Shown piece after piece: positions 47,474-58,801 of a stretch of 64,000 nucleotides of DNA. The stretch's first letter is position 1. Each line of letters starts with the position of its first letter. This DNA comes from Anadara kagoshimensis (taxonomy: Eukaryota > Mollusca > Bivalvia > Arcoida > Arcidae): the NCBI GenBank assembly GCA_021292105.1, contig CM037864.1, forward strand, positions 12,943,898 through 13,007,897, given 5' to 3'. The position numbers and the translations under genes were made by a program. The notes under the pieces were generated by a model. That model ran no database searches. It saw only the letters and a program-made list of their open reading frames with translations, and was not told where the DNA came from.

Positions 47474-47730
47474 ACAGTCCAACCTGCCCTCAAGGCTACG
47501 TCTATATAAAGGCGACCTGCTTATAAAGGCCATTAGAATTGTATCCCAGTTGTTCTTTATTGATATTATTTGAACCTGTATATAAACCTCACCTGCCTAT
47601 AAAGGCCACTTTTACTAGTTCCCTTGTGTGAGTGACCTTTATAGACAGGGTTGACTTAGTTGAACCTGTATATAAAGGCAACTTTTACTGGTTTCCCTTG
47701 GTTACCTGTATAGAATGTTTGACTGTATGT
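47474..47730. mobile_element. MITE-F, partly duplicated
   Basis: Left end ACAGTCCAACCTGCCCTCAA. Two successive right-type ends (GACAGGGTTGACT at about 47645, GAATGTTTGACTGTATG at about 47713) suggest a duplicated 3' half. Confidence 0.7.
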
Positions 47731-47829
47731 AAAATGTAAATATGAGTCTATTTTCATATATGATGTAAAATGTTTTAAAGGCTTTCGAAAAACTAACTAA
47801 AAATATGACCGCATACAGTTTTAAAAACT

Positions 47830-48430
47830 AGATCTATAACTTTTTACTTCGAAAGACCAATTAACTGCCAAAACAAAAAACGCAACACACCAACAGTCGT
47901 AAGTTTTACTTTTTAAATGCTATTATTTAATTACCAGAACTAGAGCCATCGCTTTTTAACTCGAAAAGCCCAACTAACTGTCACATCAAAACGCAGAAAA
48001 ACAGTCGTAGTTTTCATTTTTCATGCCGTTACATGGTCTCATTCAATTACCAGTACTAGAGCTTTCTTTTTTTAACTCGAAAATTAACTGTCGAGACTAA
48101 AAACAAAACAGCCACAGTTTTGACGCTGTAACATGGTATCATTTAATTACAAGGTCTAGACCTATCGTTTTTTAACTCGAAAAATCAAACTAACTGTCAC
48201 AGCAAAACGCACAACGCAGCAACAGTCATAGTTTTGACTTTTTACATGATTCAATTACAAAATTTTTAACTCGAAAAGTCAAACCAACTGTCACAATAAA
48301 ACGCAAAGCAACAGTCGCAGTTTCGACGCCGTTGCATTGCCTCATTCAATTACCAGAACTTTGTTTTAACTCGAGAAGCGACTAAAATGTCAAAACAAAA
48401 CCACAACAACAGCCCTATATAGTTGACGCC
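47830..48430. repeat. degenerate tandem array, about six units
   Basis: TTTTTAACTCGAAAAGTCAA, AACTGTCACAACAAAACGCA and CATTCAATTACCAGAACTAG recur every 90-120 bases. Confidence 0.85.
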
Positions 48431-48577
48431 GTTACAATTATACGCAAACTTCTTGAACCATATTAGTGTACCGTAGATATTGTGCTTGTAAAGAAACAGA
48501 ACCTTTATTAGTGATTAAACTTGACATATTGGCATACATTATCTGTTAACGAGAGATCTGCCTAAGATCCACATAAT

Positions 48578-48794
48578 ATACAGACTTGTCGAAAGTTTAA
48601 CACTGCTCTATCGAAATGGATCTAAACACGGCTGCTAAGTGGTTGAACTATAGATACTTTGTGCCCGAAAAACTGCCCGGAGATGGATTTCAGCTGTCGA
48701 AACGATATAACTAACGAGGGCGCCGAAATGAGTATCCAATTAGGTACTAAATCGTTATCCGAGTGTTAAACTTTCGACAGGTCTGTACTGTAAA
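48578..48794. mobile_element. MITE-E, complete
   Basis: Ends TACAGACTTGTCGAAAG and CTTTCGACAGGTCTGTACTG, about 217 bp, close in layout to the copy at 16938. Confidence 0.88.
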
Positions 48795-49287
48795 ACAATA
48801 TCAAATTGTTCTATTGATTGTAAATGGAGCTAGAACTAAAATTGAGAAGAGATGGTATTGAAGGACATTATTATAAGATTAATCTATATACACAAGTACC
48901 GTTCTAAGTCATTGAGATCAACTTGACCCCTCTCGTTAATCCTCACGACGCATGTCGCCACTTTGCCGAATGGAGAGGGCGATATATTTAGTTAAAACAA
49001 ATAAAATAGAGAAGTCATTTCTGATTAGAACAGAAAAGCCAATTATAAGCAAAAACACATGACCATTTTGTAGTCTCTAAGCAATAAATATTTTTCCATG
49101 ATAAGATTGCTTCCAAATGCTTTTAAATTATTTGGCAATAGACGTATATCATCGGATGGAATGGAAAATAATGTTGTTACATCATAGCAAGTCTGCTATG
49201 GATTTCTAGAAAGTTGTATTTGGACGATAGAAAAAATCTATACCATATACTTAATGATACCAATAGCCAAAATATCAAAATGCAATG

Positions 49288-50090
49288 ATGTACAGTACAG
49301 ATCTGTCGAAAGTTTAACACTGAAGTAAGAAAAAAGAGTTGAAAACCAGTTGCTGAAACATGAGAAGTTAGTAACTCAAGAGCTATTGAGAGACATAAGA
49401 TACAGCGATATATACATTACAGGCCGGTCTAAAGTTTAACACTTAGCTAACAAAAGAAAGTCGAAAATCAGCTGCCAAAATATGTGCAGCTAGTAACTGA
49501 AGAGCTGCCGTGATCTAGAGATATAAAGAAGCTCCGGAAAGCTGCCAGAATATGTACATTACAGGCCGGTCTAAAGTTTAACACTTAGCTAACAAAAGAA
49601 AGTCGAAAAACAGCTGCCGATACATGTGTAGCTAGTGATTCAAGAGCTGTCTAGAGGCATATAGAAACTACGGAAAGATGCCGTGATATATACATTACAG
49701 GCCGGTCTAAAGTTTAACACTTAGGTAACAAAAAAAGTCGAAAAACAGCTGCCGAGATATGTGTAGCTAGTGATTCAAGAGCTGTCTAGAGACATATAGA
49801 AACTACGGAAAGATGCCGCGATATATACAGTGCAGGCCTGTCGAAAGTTTAACACTTAGCTATGTGTAATTAATTAATACGAAATCGACAATTCACATGT
49901 CGGCCCTCTTTACCTTTATCTCGACAGTTTTCCGCATCTATACTATACTATATATATAGCTGTTGGAAGTTATCCCCGAACTACAGTTTCTTTTTGTTAG
50001 CTCAGTGCCTGTACTGTAGCTGACGAGGGATCAAAGTGAGCATGAGCTGATGATTCGGAACCAATTCGCTGTTAAACTTTTTACAGGTCT
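49288..50090. repeat. tandem array derived from MITE-E
   Basis: The end motif GTCTAAAGTTTAACACTTAG recurs near 49303, 49427, 49569, 49706 and 49838 (spacing 124-142 bases). Between repeats lie GCTGCCGAGATATGTG and ATTCAAGAGCTGTCTAGAG. A right-type E end closes the block near 50085. Confidence 0.85.
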
Positions 50091-50499
50091 GTGCCGATGA
50101 AGTTGTATTTTCTAATTTAGTCTGAAGATAAGTGATCGATCTTAATACGCTTTATACAGTGAACCAATTTGATAAAAAAGATTTTTTAAAAAGAAACAAT
50201 AAATATGAAGATGGGTCATTCGTTATATAGGAAGGTTGCAATAACTTCCAAAAGAACACCCATTTTATTAGCTCAGAAATGGTTCAATCAAAATACCCAT
50301 TGTATACGCCACAAAAGCCAATTGCAATGATTTTCATTATGGCATAAAATTTGACAAATATAATATTCTCGTTTTAGCTGAATATCATAAAAATGCGAGT
50401 ATTGTAGCTATTGAATGAAAACTTAGCATTGTGTTAAAAAGTGTCCATAAAGTTAATAAAGGCATTGATTGTTCACATTACTCAAAGTGTAATCATCAA

Positions 50500-50735
50500 A
50501 AACAATCATACCGATCTATGTCCAAATCACAATCTCAAAGCAAAGAAAAAACTTTGAGTGAACACGTGAACTTCCACCAGCGAGGTGAGACCGGATGCTC
50601 CGGAAGGGTACGCACCTTCTGTTTAGCTAGCTACATCCGCCATGCATGAAGTAAAATGAAAAGAACATAGAACTGTGGGATGTCAAATATCTCCGGGTTA
50701 ATTTTTGACACAAAAACATAATACTTATGAATTTT
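50500..50735 (+). mobile_element. R1 element
   Basis: R1 with ATACCGATCTATGTCC, GGATGCTCCGGAAGGGTACG, TAGCTAGCTACATCCGCC and a diverged tail. Confidence 0.85.
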
Positions 50736-51091
50736 TTGCATCACTTAATGCATTATTTATATGAATTTTGGATTTGTGATTACTTATTACTAGAATTCCT
50801 TTCGACCTTAGTGCAACATTCGTATTCAGAAAGAACTTATGACATGTCCACAGGAGGTATGATGGACATGTGTAAATATTTCATTAGTGTCATCTATTTG
50901 AAGTCGCTCTACTTATTCATACAATGACGTCGTGTGCTATTTTTGAAATTTTATTGTATAACTATTTCAAAGTAGCTACAACAACACTCGGTCAATACCT
51001 CCTGTCTTGAAGGATGCATATAAAGTCATAAAACCCCTATTATATGAGTAGGAAGAGTGGAGTATGATGATTACCCCTGTTAAGATTTTTC

Positions 51092-51385
51092 ACTTATATC
51101 GATGTTGTCAGTTCTGGGATGTTGGAGGAAACCGGAGTGCCAAAAGAAAACCTCCGACCTTCAATAAGTGAATTTGGTCCAACTGTGCAAAGCAAAATTA
51201 AAGTTAATCACTTAAATCCTTTTTAGCAAAACTATTAGCGCTGTGCTAATTAACGTTTAATTACTTATTAACTCTCATTATGCGTTTTGCAGCTTGGATC
51301 TTTCCAGCTTGAATTCGAACCTATGTGGTTAGAAGCGCTATTATCCGTAGTTCGGATCTTTATAACACTGAGCCACCGAGTCCAC
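51092..51385 (-). mobile_element. SINE-D (tRNA-like head)
   Basis: The minus-strand head reads GGTGGCTCAGTGTTATA (A-box-like) and CATAGGTTCGAATTCAAGC (B-box-like) at about 51380-51300. The tail CACTTATATCGATGTTGTCA is at the left. The tail motif resembles that of SINE-B, hinting at a shared 3' module. Confidence 0.7.
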
Positions 51386-51687
51386 TATTATATGAATAAA
51401 AAAACCCAATCAAATTCAATGAATTAGGATCCCCGCCAGTAGGTATTTTTTGTGATAAAATTCGCACTTGTGTTAAAGAGCAATAACTCCCAGAAAAATT
51501 AGTAAACGAACTCGGGTTAATGATATGCGCTTCTCTTAACAATGTTGACCCATTTCACCAAGTGTAGTTAAAAAGTGCTTCATAGTTTAGGAGAATAACC
51601 CCGGACAAAAAGTGTATAGACGAAAAGACAGAAGTTCGAATTTAATGTTTTTCTTCGAAAGGCGGGAAATAATAAGCAATGGAACTT

Positions 51688-52167
51688 ACTGTAGGAACCA
51701 CTGTGACTGTGACAGTGAAATTCTCTTTATATCCATAGAAAATCAAATAAATTTGAATAAAGATCGATATTTTCCACTTACTTATACCTAGTCGTAACAG
51801 GAAATCTGTATGCGCATCCGCGATTAACCCAAAATATATCTGCATAGGGAAAAACGTTGGTGCTATGGGGATTTAACGTGTTGAAAAACCATGCAAATGG
51901 CGGCTTCTGTTGCGCATATGACGTAAAACGTCACCAAGGACATCACTTCCGGTGTAAACATCGTCATTTGCGCATGTGTAAAATCCCCATACCGCCAACA
52001 TTTTCCTTTTTACAGACATACTTTATGACAATCGCGGATGCGCATACAGATTTCCTGTTACGACTAGGTACAAGTAAGTGAAAAATATCAAACTTTATTC
52101 AAATTCATTTGATTTTCTATGGATATAAAGAGAATTTCACTGTTACAGTCACAGTGGTTCCTACAGT
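51688..52167. mobile_element. MITE-D next to FMRFamide exon 1
   Basis: Second copy, 480 bp, highly similar but inverted relative to the first. Its right end (GTGGTTCCTACAGT) lies 34 bases from the exon 1 edge, so the intron base 35 onward is MITE sequence. Confidence 0.92.
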
Positions 52168-52201
52168 TTTTTAAATTAACTAATCCAAGATACACACTTA
52201 C

Positions 52202-52337
52202 CGAAAACAGAGGATAAAAATGCGTTACAAACTACTGGTTCACTCATACACCAATTGGCCAAGTCGTCCGCTAATACTGATGTGCACCATTTAGCTAAGA
52301 TGGCTACAAGCAAGCCGACGTAACTCCACGTCCCCAT
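52202..52337 (-). CDS. FMRFamide precursor, coding exon 1 (signal peptide)
   Basis: First coding exon of the FMRFamide neuropeptide precursor; too short for ordinary ORF calling. The ATG at 52337 opens 45 codons. They start MGTWSYVGLL, continue through a hydrophobic run and reach TSVLA at residues 19-23, a good signal-peptidase site before DDLANW. Two cysteines follow at residues 30 and 37 (WCMSEPVVC). The exon ends ...SSVF plus a single G, followed by GGTAAGT-type donor sequence (intron starts at 52201), so the phase is 1. The peptide exon at 31211 starts with AT, completing GAT (Asp), and reads straight into DDKSKR and TFLRFGKR. No other reading frame here looks coding. Mollusc FMRFamide genes are known to put the signal peptide on an exon separate from the tetrapeptides. 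The link across 21 kb is inferred from phase, strand, order and content and has not been shown by a transcript. Confidence 0.85.
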
Positions 52338-52370
52338 GCTTTGTACTGTATTCTTTAGAGCTGAAAATAT
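52338..52370 (-). promoter_or_regulatory. possible 5' UTR with upstream splice acceptor
   Basis: Upstream of the exon 1 ATG the minus strand reads ATATTTTCAG (52370-52361) and then 23 bases to the ATG. That is a plausible acceptor, suggesting a non-coding 5' exon further upstream (above 52370). No TATA-type promoter was identified, so a transcription start in this stretch is also possible. Confidence 0.4.
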
Positions 52371-52489
52371 ACATATTTATTTTTAAAAAAAGAATGTGAT
52401 ATTCAGTTCTAGATATTCTATTGATGAAGCATACGTAGCTCCTCAAACGGAATTTTACGTTTGAGATCCGTTATGAAGGATGTGGTGAT

Positions 52490-52645
52490 CGGTGAGGTCT
52501 GGTATGAAGGATATGCTGACGAACAGGCCCGGTATGATGCATATGGTGATCGATGAGGCCCAGTATGAAGGATATTGTAATCGATGAGGACCGGTATGAA
52601 GGATATGATGATCGATGAGGCCCAGTATGAAGGGTATGGTGCTGG
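52490..52645. repeat. 36-bp tandem array, about four to five units
   Basis: CGGTATGAAGGATATGGTGA and TCGATGAGGCCC recur at about 36-base intervals just upstream of the FMRFamide first coding exon. Confidence 0.9.
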
Positions 52646-52674
52646 GTTAGCACCTGTTTTCAATTATCGCTCAG

Positions 52675-52830
52675 AAGAGGTAGCAAAAGAGCGAAAACGT
52701 GAAGATGCAAGAGTGAAAACGTGAAGGCGAAAGTGTGAAAACGTAAAGGCGAAAGTGTGAAAATGCGAGGGCGAAAATGCCAAGGCAATGGAGTGAAAAC
52801 GCGAGGACGACAAAGTGAAAATGCAACAGT
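52675..52830. repeat. GCGAAAACGTGAA tandem repeat
   Basis: Short units such as GTGAAAACGTGAAGGCGAAA repeat with an irregular period of 16-20 bases. Confidence 0.85.
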
Positions 52831-53212
52831 CATAGTTTCCAAGTCAAAGGAGAGAAGCTACATTGCTTTCTCGTACCGTCTGACGCACTGTCATACACTT
52901 GGATATGCTTGAGAAATTTTAACGTAGGCGATGAATAACAATGTTATCCGTATGCGGCGCTTTAGTCAAGTCAGCCTCCGTCCAAGCTCTAACGTATTGG
53001 AAAATTTATTTCGCTTAGGTAAATTGAAGATCCCATAGTAACCCACCGCTTAGATGAACATCGCAAATAAAGCCCAGGTTTGTACGTTACTTGGTTTTAT
53101 TTTATGATTGGCCGTTGTTCATTGAACAGCTTTCAAAACCATAAAATTTTGAAAAATATATTTCTGGCCCTCTATTTTCAACATTTTATAGATCTATTTA
53201 ATTAACATTCGG

Positions 53213-53502
53213 TGGAAGCGCGTGGCCTAGTGGTTAAGGCGTTGGACTCATGATTCGAAGGTCGTGGGTTCGATCCCTGGACCGGGCGATGTGTTGTGTC
53301 CTTGAGCAAGACACTTAATTCCACGTTGTTCCAGTTCACTCAGCTGAAAAATAAATGAGCAAAATGCTGGGGGTTAACCCTGCGATGGACCGGCGTCCCA
53401 TTCAGGGGAGAGTCTTGTACTCTCAGTCGCTTAACGCCACCGAAACCGGGATAAGCTCCGGCCTGATGGGCCTAATGGCTCGGGACAGACTTTAACTTTT
53501 TA
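53213..53502 (+). mobile_element. SINE-A, full length, with target-site duplication
   Basis: tRNA-derived SINE. A box TGGCCTAGTGG and B box GGGTTCGATCCC lie in the head, followed by the body (TCCTTGAGCAAGACACTTAA, GCTGGGGGTTAACCCTGC) and a T-rich end. A 13-bp direct repeat, AATTAACATTCGG, flanks it at 53200-53212 and 53503-53515. The head contains an ACTCATGA anticodon-loop-like stretch, but this is not a functional tRNA gene. Confidence 0.92.
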
Positions 53503-53536
53503 AATTAACATTCGGGATTTCCGCATTTTTTCCCCG

Positions 53537-53582
53537 AGCACTACTGATGATTAGTGCTATTCCGAAACGGACGTCTAGTGCT
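53537..53582 (+). ncRNA. degenerate hammerhead ribozyme copy
   Basis: Stem I (AGCACTA/TAGTGCT), CTGATGA, GAA, ACGGACGT and the C cleavage base are all present. The stem II 5' strand is replaced (TTAGTGCT before ATTCC), so no normal stem II forms. Only about 80 bases of the parent repeat remain, squeezed between a SINE-A and a MITE-G. Confidence 0.65.
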
Positions 53583-53601
53583 TCATAATTCAAACAGGTT
53601 T

Positions 53602-53814
53602 AATTGACGTATCGCTGGCCACGCCCACATTGTTCCGACAAAGGCCTGGCATGCTTGAATTAAACGCAAAAAGAATGAAATCGCGGCCTGAATTCCGCCG
53701 TTTAATGACGTTACGTCACTGACTAGCACGTCATTAGTAGCCGTGATGCTGCTCTGGTACCGTGAAGGCGGCCTTTGTCGGAACATTGTGGGCGTGGCCG
53801 GCGATCCGTCAATT
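53602..53814. mobile_element. MITE-G
   Basis: 213 bp, ends AATTGACGTATCGCTGGCCA and TGGCCGGCGATCCGTCAATT. The interior shares TTTAATGACGTT/AACGTCATT-type modules with the copy at 28016, in opposite orientation. Confidence 0.9.
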
Positions 53815-54801
53815 ACGCCATATTATAATTTTTTTTAATATTCTGAAAAATAATAATATGACAACGTCCGTATTTTTTTTCTCGAAAATTCAAAAAATGA
53901 TAATGTAATTTTAAGTAACAATAAGATAAGAAAGGCAACTTAAAACACCCAACAGCTCTGAAGTATTGTATTTGAGCTTTAGTGCTCGCATGCAATCATG
54001 TCCTATTATTGCAATCTCTACAATATCATCAATATTTCTTAAAATGTTATCATTTTTGCGAATCAAAAAGAGCTCTCACAATGGAATGTTTGTGTAACAA
54101 GGTTAGAAACTCTCATAAATATCACAATTGCATCATAGAAGGCCAAAACATAAAGCCGTTAAGGCAATGTACAGTAAGCGAATGTGTATAAATTAAATAA
54201 AGATTGCAATACCAATGACCTAGGACAATAGTTAGCCAGACATGGTATTACAATTGATTTTAATATCGTTTCATGTTATTCATTGTTAGTGCAGTTTTAT
54301 ATATATTATATGCAGTGTTACGTCGCGTTTTATGCCATTGATGTGCGAGAACCGAACAAAGTCGCGGCCATTTATCATTTTTTCTTTACGACGTAAATAA
54401 TATTACCGTTAAACTTAATATAACAACATAATCGTATAAAAGCCGTTACATGTTTGGTTTATATCTAAATTGAATTTAACATTGTCCAGTGTAATGTTTG
54501 GCAAGAGAGGGAGTTTTAGCAAAGTCAGACAATTCAGTCGGGACCTCCAATCGTGAAATGGCGTAGTTTGTAGCTGAATAACACGAACTTTGCTCTTCGT
54601 ATTGTAACCAAGAATCACTAAGGCAAACTTTTTTTAAAAATATTTTTGTAGCGTTATATTTGGCAAAGAGTTTTAATACTTGTATAGTTTGAACAATTAT
54701 CTTGTGACTAAGTACTAGAATTATGAAATATTGTACTTGGTAGGCGGTTACTTATACTACTATTACTGCTTCTTCTACTACTACTACTACTACTACTTCT
54801 G

Positions 54802-54840
<39 letters not shown>

Positions 54841-55370
54841 TATTATTAATGCTTATACGATACTGGAGATATATATTGAATATCATGTCGGTTTTTGTTT
54901 GTTTTTTGTTTTGTTTTTTAATTTTAATTTTTAATTTTAATTTTAAGTATTAAAAAAATGTGAATACTAATGCATGTTTTATAAAACAAATAGAAAATGA
55001 CAAGCAAACTAAAAAGTCTATTTTTAAAGCTTGGTTCTCATGTTGGGACACGTGTACTAATTTTGACAGAAGATATCATATCTGAAATGATTTCCCAGTA
55101 ACAAAGTTACGTCCATTTCGATCTACTATGATTAATAAATATACACGTAGTTGCTTTTTTTTCTTGAAAAGTATTTCCAGTACTAAGATAATGTTTTATT
55201 TCGACAAACCACTATAAATAATAGTAATAAAAGGAATCATGGATTTTAGTAAGGCCAACACAAATTTATTCCATGTTTAGCGTCTTCCTCGTTTACTAAA
55301 ACCTCTCTTAACTGTTAAACCTACACGCTACAATGTGTTCGCTCATTAATCGTGTACGGCATCACCTTGT
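53815..55370. other. unannotated AT-rich stretch
   Basis: Only microsatellites were recognised here; no gene. Confidence 0.4.
54770..54840. repeat. ACT and AAT trinucleotide microsatellite
   Basis: Short ACT run followed by about 13 AAT units. Confidence 0.95.
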
Positions 55371-55556
55371 TAATACACTCAAACTTGTCCATAAAGGCCA
55401 CCCATGGGAACCAGTAAAAGTGGCCTTAATAGGCAGATGGCCCTGATATACAGGTTAAAATGTATGAATAAAGAGCAATTGGGTTAAAATTTTACTGGCC
55501 ATTATAAGCAGTTGGTCCTTATATAGAGGTGGCCTTTAATACAAGTTTGACTGTAC
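55371..55556. mobile_element. MITE-F
   Basis: Short form with ACTCAAACTTGTCCATAAAG and AATACAAGTTTGACTGTAC ends, and internal ATACAGGTTAAAATGTATGA. Confidence 0.8.
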
Positions 55557-56189
55557 ATATAAACTCATAAACATTTAGTACTGTCATGTACTGATTTTGA
55601 ATTTTTATTTAAATAATGCATTCAAAGTCACCACATGACAGTACTGTTATACTGAATACTGTAACTTGAAACATATACCAAGATTTTGCATAGAACTTGT
55701 TTTTTTTCTTATCAAAATTGGCCAAAAAAGCTATCCGTCAGCTGACGCAAAACATAAAACAATCTTGGAATAGTCAAATGTATTATTGTCCTACAACCCA
55801 TAATAAAAAAATAAAAAAGAGTGTTTTTCTGAGTTTGTATAAGAGTGGATTATTTAGTAATGGTATCGATTTTGATGTCAAATCCTTTGTAAGACAATAA
55901 TTACATGTTAACATGTTTAAGATATCTTCATACTACCGAATAGAGTTCATTTCCATAAAACATAATACAATTATCAACTGAAGCCCGGATCTCTTGACAA
56001 TTTCGGAATACATTGTATTTACGGTTTTCTATTTGAAGTTTATTTGAACTGAACTGTTTCCTTTTGACCTTTGATTTGTGAACAACAATATACCATTGTA
56101 CTTTCGGGTTTATATTAACTGAACTGTTTTCTTTTTATTTTTGAGTAGCAATATAATAAGTTTTATTGAAATCAATCGGATTGGTGTTT

Positions 56190-56355
56190 CAATTCACGTC
56201 CGTGACAAGATTCTTTCACTTATATCGAGACAGTAAGTTCTGGAATGGCAGAGGATACCAGAGTAACTGGAGACAACCATCGACATTCAGCTCTCCAAAT
56301 GACAAACTTTCTAAGCCAAGGATCCTAACTAGTTGGATACAATCCAGGCAGTAAG
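56190..56355 (-). mobile_element. SINE-D-like fragment
   Basis: TTTCACTTATATCGAGACAG, AAGTTCTGGAATGGCAGAGG and ACCAGAGTAACTGG parallel the left part of the SINE-D at 51092. Head missing. It sits directly beside a SINE-B. Confidence 0.5.
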
Positions 56356-56389
56356 AGATGCTTTAGACCTCTCGCTTGTTCTGTTCCTG

Positions 56390-56697
56390 AGTTTTCACTT
56401 ATATCGAGACGTCGCCAGCTATAGGCGAAGATGCAGAAAATTTGTCTTTGCGTTGCGCTTGTGGCATTATACAGCAGGGTTCTTTAGCGTGCCAAGCCCA
56501 TCGTGACACGGGGTGTCGTTTATTTTAAGTTCCCATCCGAAAGAACTGCGAATTTTATTTCGTAATGCCGAGTGCTTGGTGATACAGCAGTCACTACCCA
56601 TTTTCAAATCTTGGGTCAAACCCGGCCGAGGATCGAACCCATGTCACCCCACTTACGAAGAGAGCACTCTACCATCTGAGCTACCACAGTGCTATAA
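56390..56697 (-). mobile_element. SINE-B
   Basis: Reverse copy: tail CACTTATATCGAGACGTCGC at the left; GGATCGAACCCATG and CATCTGAGCTACCACAGTG at the right. Confidence 0.9.
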
Positions 56698-56759
56698 TCA
56701 AGAAAGCATGTATCATTGAACTGATACAAAAGCCTTCAAAACCATGGCAACGGCAGTCA

Positions 56760-57740
56760 TTTTGAAAATTAGAATACTTTAAAGCGCCCCTTCATATGAT
56801 TGTTACCAATCCTATAAAAATAATTAAGTTTGGCCCACTAATGATGTTAAATACTTTGGCATTTTGTCAGTTTCCATGATAATGACAATTTGAAAATTTG
56901 AATTCCTGAATGCAAATCTACTCATAGAGGGGTACCATTAAGTTACGACCACCAATGAAGTTAAATATTTTGGAATTTTGTCATTTTTCATAGGAATGAC
57001 GTCTTAAAAATTTGAACCTCAAATGCCCATCTATTCATGATGCGAAATATTATTAAAATCATCATTAAATTTGGACCACCAATGAAGTTAAATATTTTGA
57101 AATTTTGTCATTTTTCATAGGAATGACGTCTTAAAAATTTGAAACCTCAAATGCCCATCTACTCATGGTGCGTAATATTATTAAAATCATCATTAAATTT
57201 GGACCACCAATGAAGTTAAATATTTTGAAATTTTGTCATTTTTCATAGGAATGACGTCTTAAAAATTTGAAACCTCAAATGCCCATCTACTCATGGTGCG
57301 TAATATTATTAAAACCATCATTAGATTTAGACCACCAATGAAGTTAAATATTTTGACATTTTGTCAGTTTCCATGGTAATAAGATTTTGAAAATTTGAAA
57401 CTCCAAATGCCCATCTACTCATAGCGGGTAGCATTAAGGAATAAATAAGTTTGGACCACTAATGAAGGTAAAGATTTTAACATTTTGTCAGTTTCCATGG
57501 CGATGACATTTTAAAAATTGAATCTTAAATGCAAAATTACTCGTAGTGGGATGCATTATTTCATCATTTGGATTACTAATAGAGTTATATATTTTGACAT
57601 TTTCAGTTTTCAAGTCAATACACTGTAGCAACCAATTTGAAAATTTGATTTACAAAAGTAAATCTACAAATAGCCAGTTATAATCTTTTAAAGTTAAGTT
57701 TATACCACTACTAACCATTGAAAAATTTTAATGTAAAAAA
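56760..57740. repeat. 129-bp tandem array, about seven units
   Basis: TTGGACCACCAATGAAGTTA occurs near 57069, 57198 and 57327 at exactly 129-base spacing, with diverged units on both sides (56828, 56945, 57452). Each has TTTTCATAGGAATGACGTCT and AAATGCCCATCTACTCATG. Confidence 0.93.
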
Positions 57741-57767
57741 GATTAATTTTGATTGATTGACCAAGTT

Positions 57768-58047
57768 TCACGTCCCAGTCAAGACTTATATCAAGACGTC
57801 ACCAGCTGTAGGTGAAGTAGCAGAACTGTTTACCTTTGCATCGCTTAGAACAGTGTGGCAGAAATGTTCTAAATAGTGCCACCACGGGGCATAGGTTTTC
57901 AAGTTCTCTTTCAAAGAAAGATTTAGCTAGCGCTTGGCAAAGAAACAGTTGCTACCTTTTTAAGGCTTGGTCAGATCCCGGCCGGAGTTCGAACCTTTGG
58001 CCTTCCACATGCGAAGCGAACACTCAACAAAGTAAGCTACCGTTATG
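57768..58047 (-). mobile_element. SINE-B, diverged
   Basis: Reverse copy: CCAGTCAAGACTTATATC tail, GGAGTTCGAACCTTTGG B-box complement, and a degraded head near AAGTAAGCTACCGTTATG. Confidence 0.8.
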
Positions 58048-58801
58048 ATTAGTGAAAAGAAGAATAAGAAAGTAAAAAACAACAAAGTCTATCACTATAA
58101 GTTTTGAATTCCCCAAATTTTCACATAACCATTGTTTTCATATTTGCAAACATAGTTTTACAGGTTAGCAACAACGTTATACAAAGATCTCTGCGCAGCA
58201 AGTCCTGGGATCAACTTATAAGCATTTTATAATTGCACATATGAAATAATTTTGATTTCTTGAGCAAACAAATATAATTGATTTAATAAGCAACAACTCA
58301 ATAAATGCATATTTCATTGCATTAAAAGTCATTTTAGATTTGCTCAATTATGTCAATTTTTGATTTGCTTCCACGTAGAGTTGCATGCGAATATTGCGTT
58401 AACACGATGGGTACGGTTATTACTTTAGATTGAACTGATTTTTGAACTTTCACGAACCTGATTCTCGTGAAGGTGCAAGTTTTAAAATCTGGTATTGTTC
58501 TATTTAAATGTTGTCAAATGACCAAAATTTATAGCTTTGATCGACGAAATGTATTAAAAAATAGGAAGAAAATAATCATCTAAAATATCTGTATACCAGT
58601 TCCATTAGAACCAAAGTAGGTTTTTCATATTTTTTCGGACGAAAAATCTGATTTCATTGGAATGAATATTGAAGTGTACTGCGCTGTTCTTTTAACAGTT
58701 CTCGCTATTTTAAGAATTTGGATAAACTTTCATATGACAGCCTTTTACCACCACTGTCTGCATGTGAACTCCTGACTGCGTAATACTCGACAATAAAAGC
58801 A

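Larger units (their letters stand above)
31212..52201 (-). other. FMRFamide gene intron (about 21 kb)
   Basis: Inferred intron of 20,990 bases between the donor GTAAGT (52201-52196) and the acceptor TTTTGTATTTTGTAG (ending at 31212). Both exon edges are phase 1. It contains MITE-D from intron base 35, two opposed SINE-C copies near its 3' end, six R1 copies, several MITE-E and MITE-F copies and at least seven tandem arrays. No convincing additional FxRFamide exon was seen, but short alternative exons cannot be excluded by eye. Confidence 0.75.

Noticed and set aside
53213-53290. Possible tRNA gene with CAT anticodon-like loop
   Set aside because: It is the head of a SINE with a body, T-rich end and target duplication; the anticodon stem does not pair properly. 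The same reasoning removes the heads of SINE-B, C and D.
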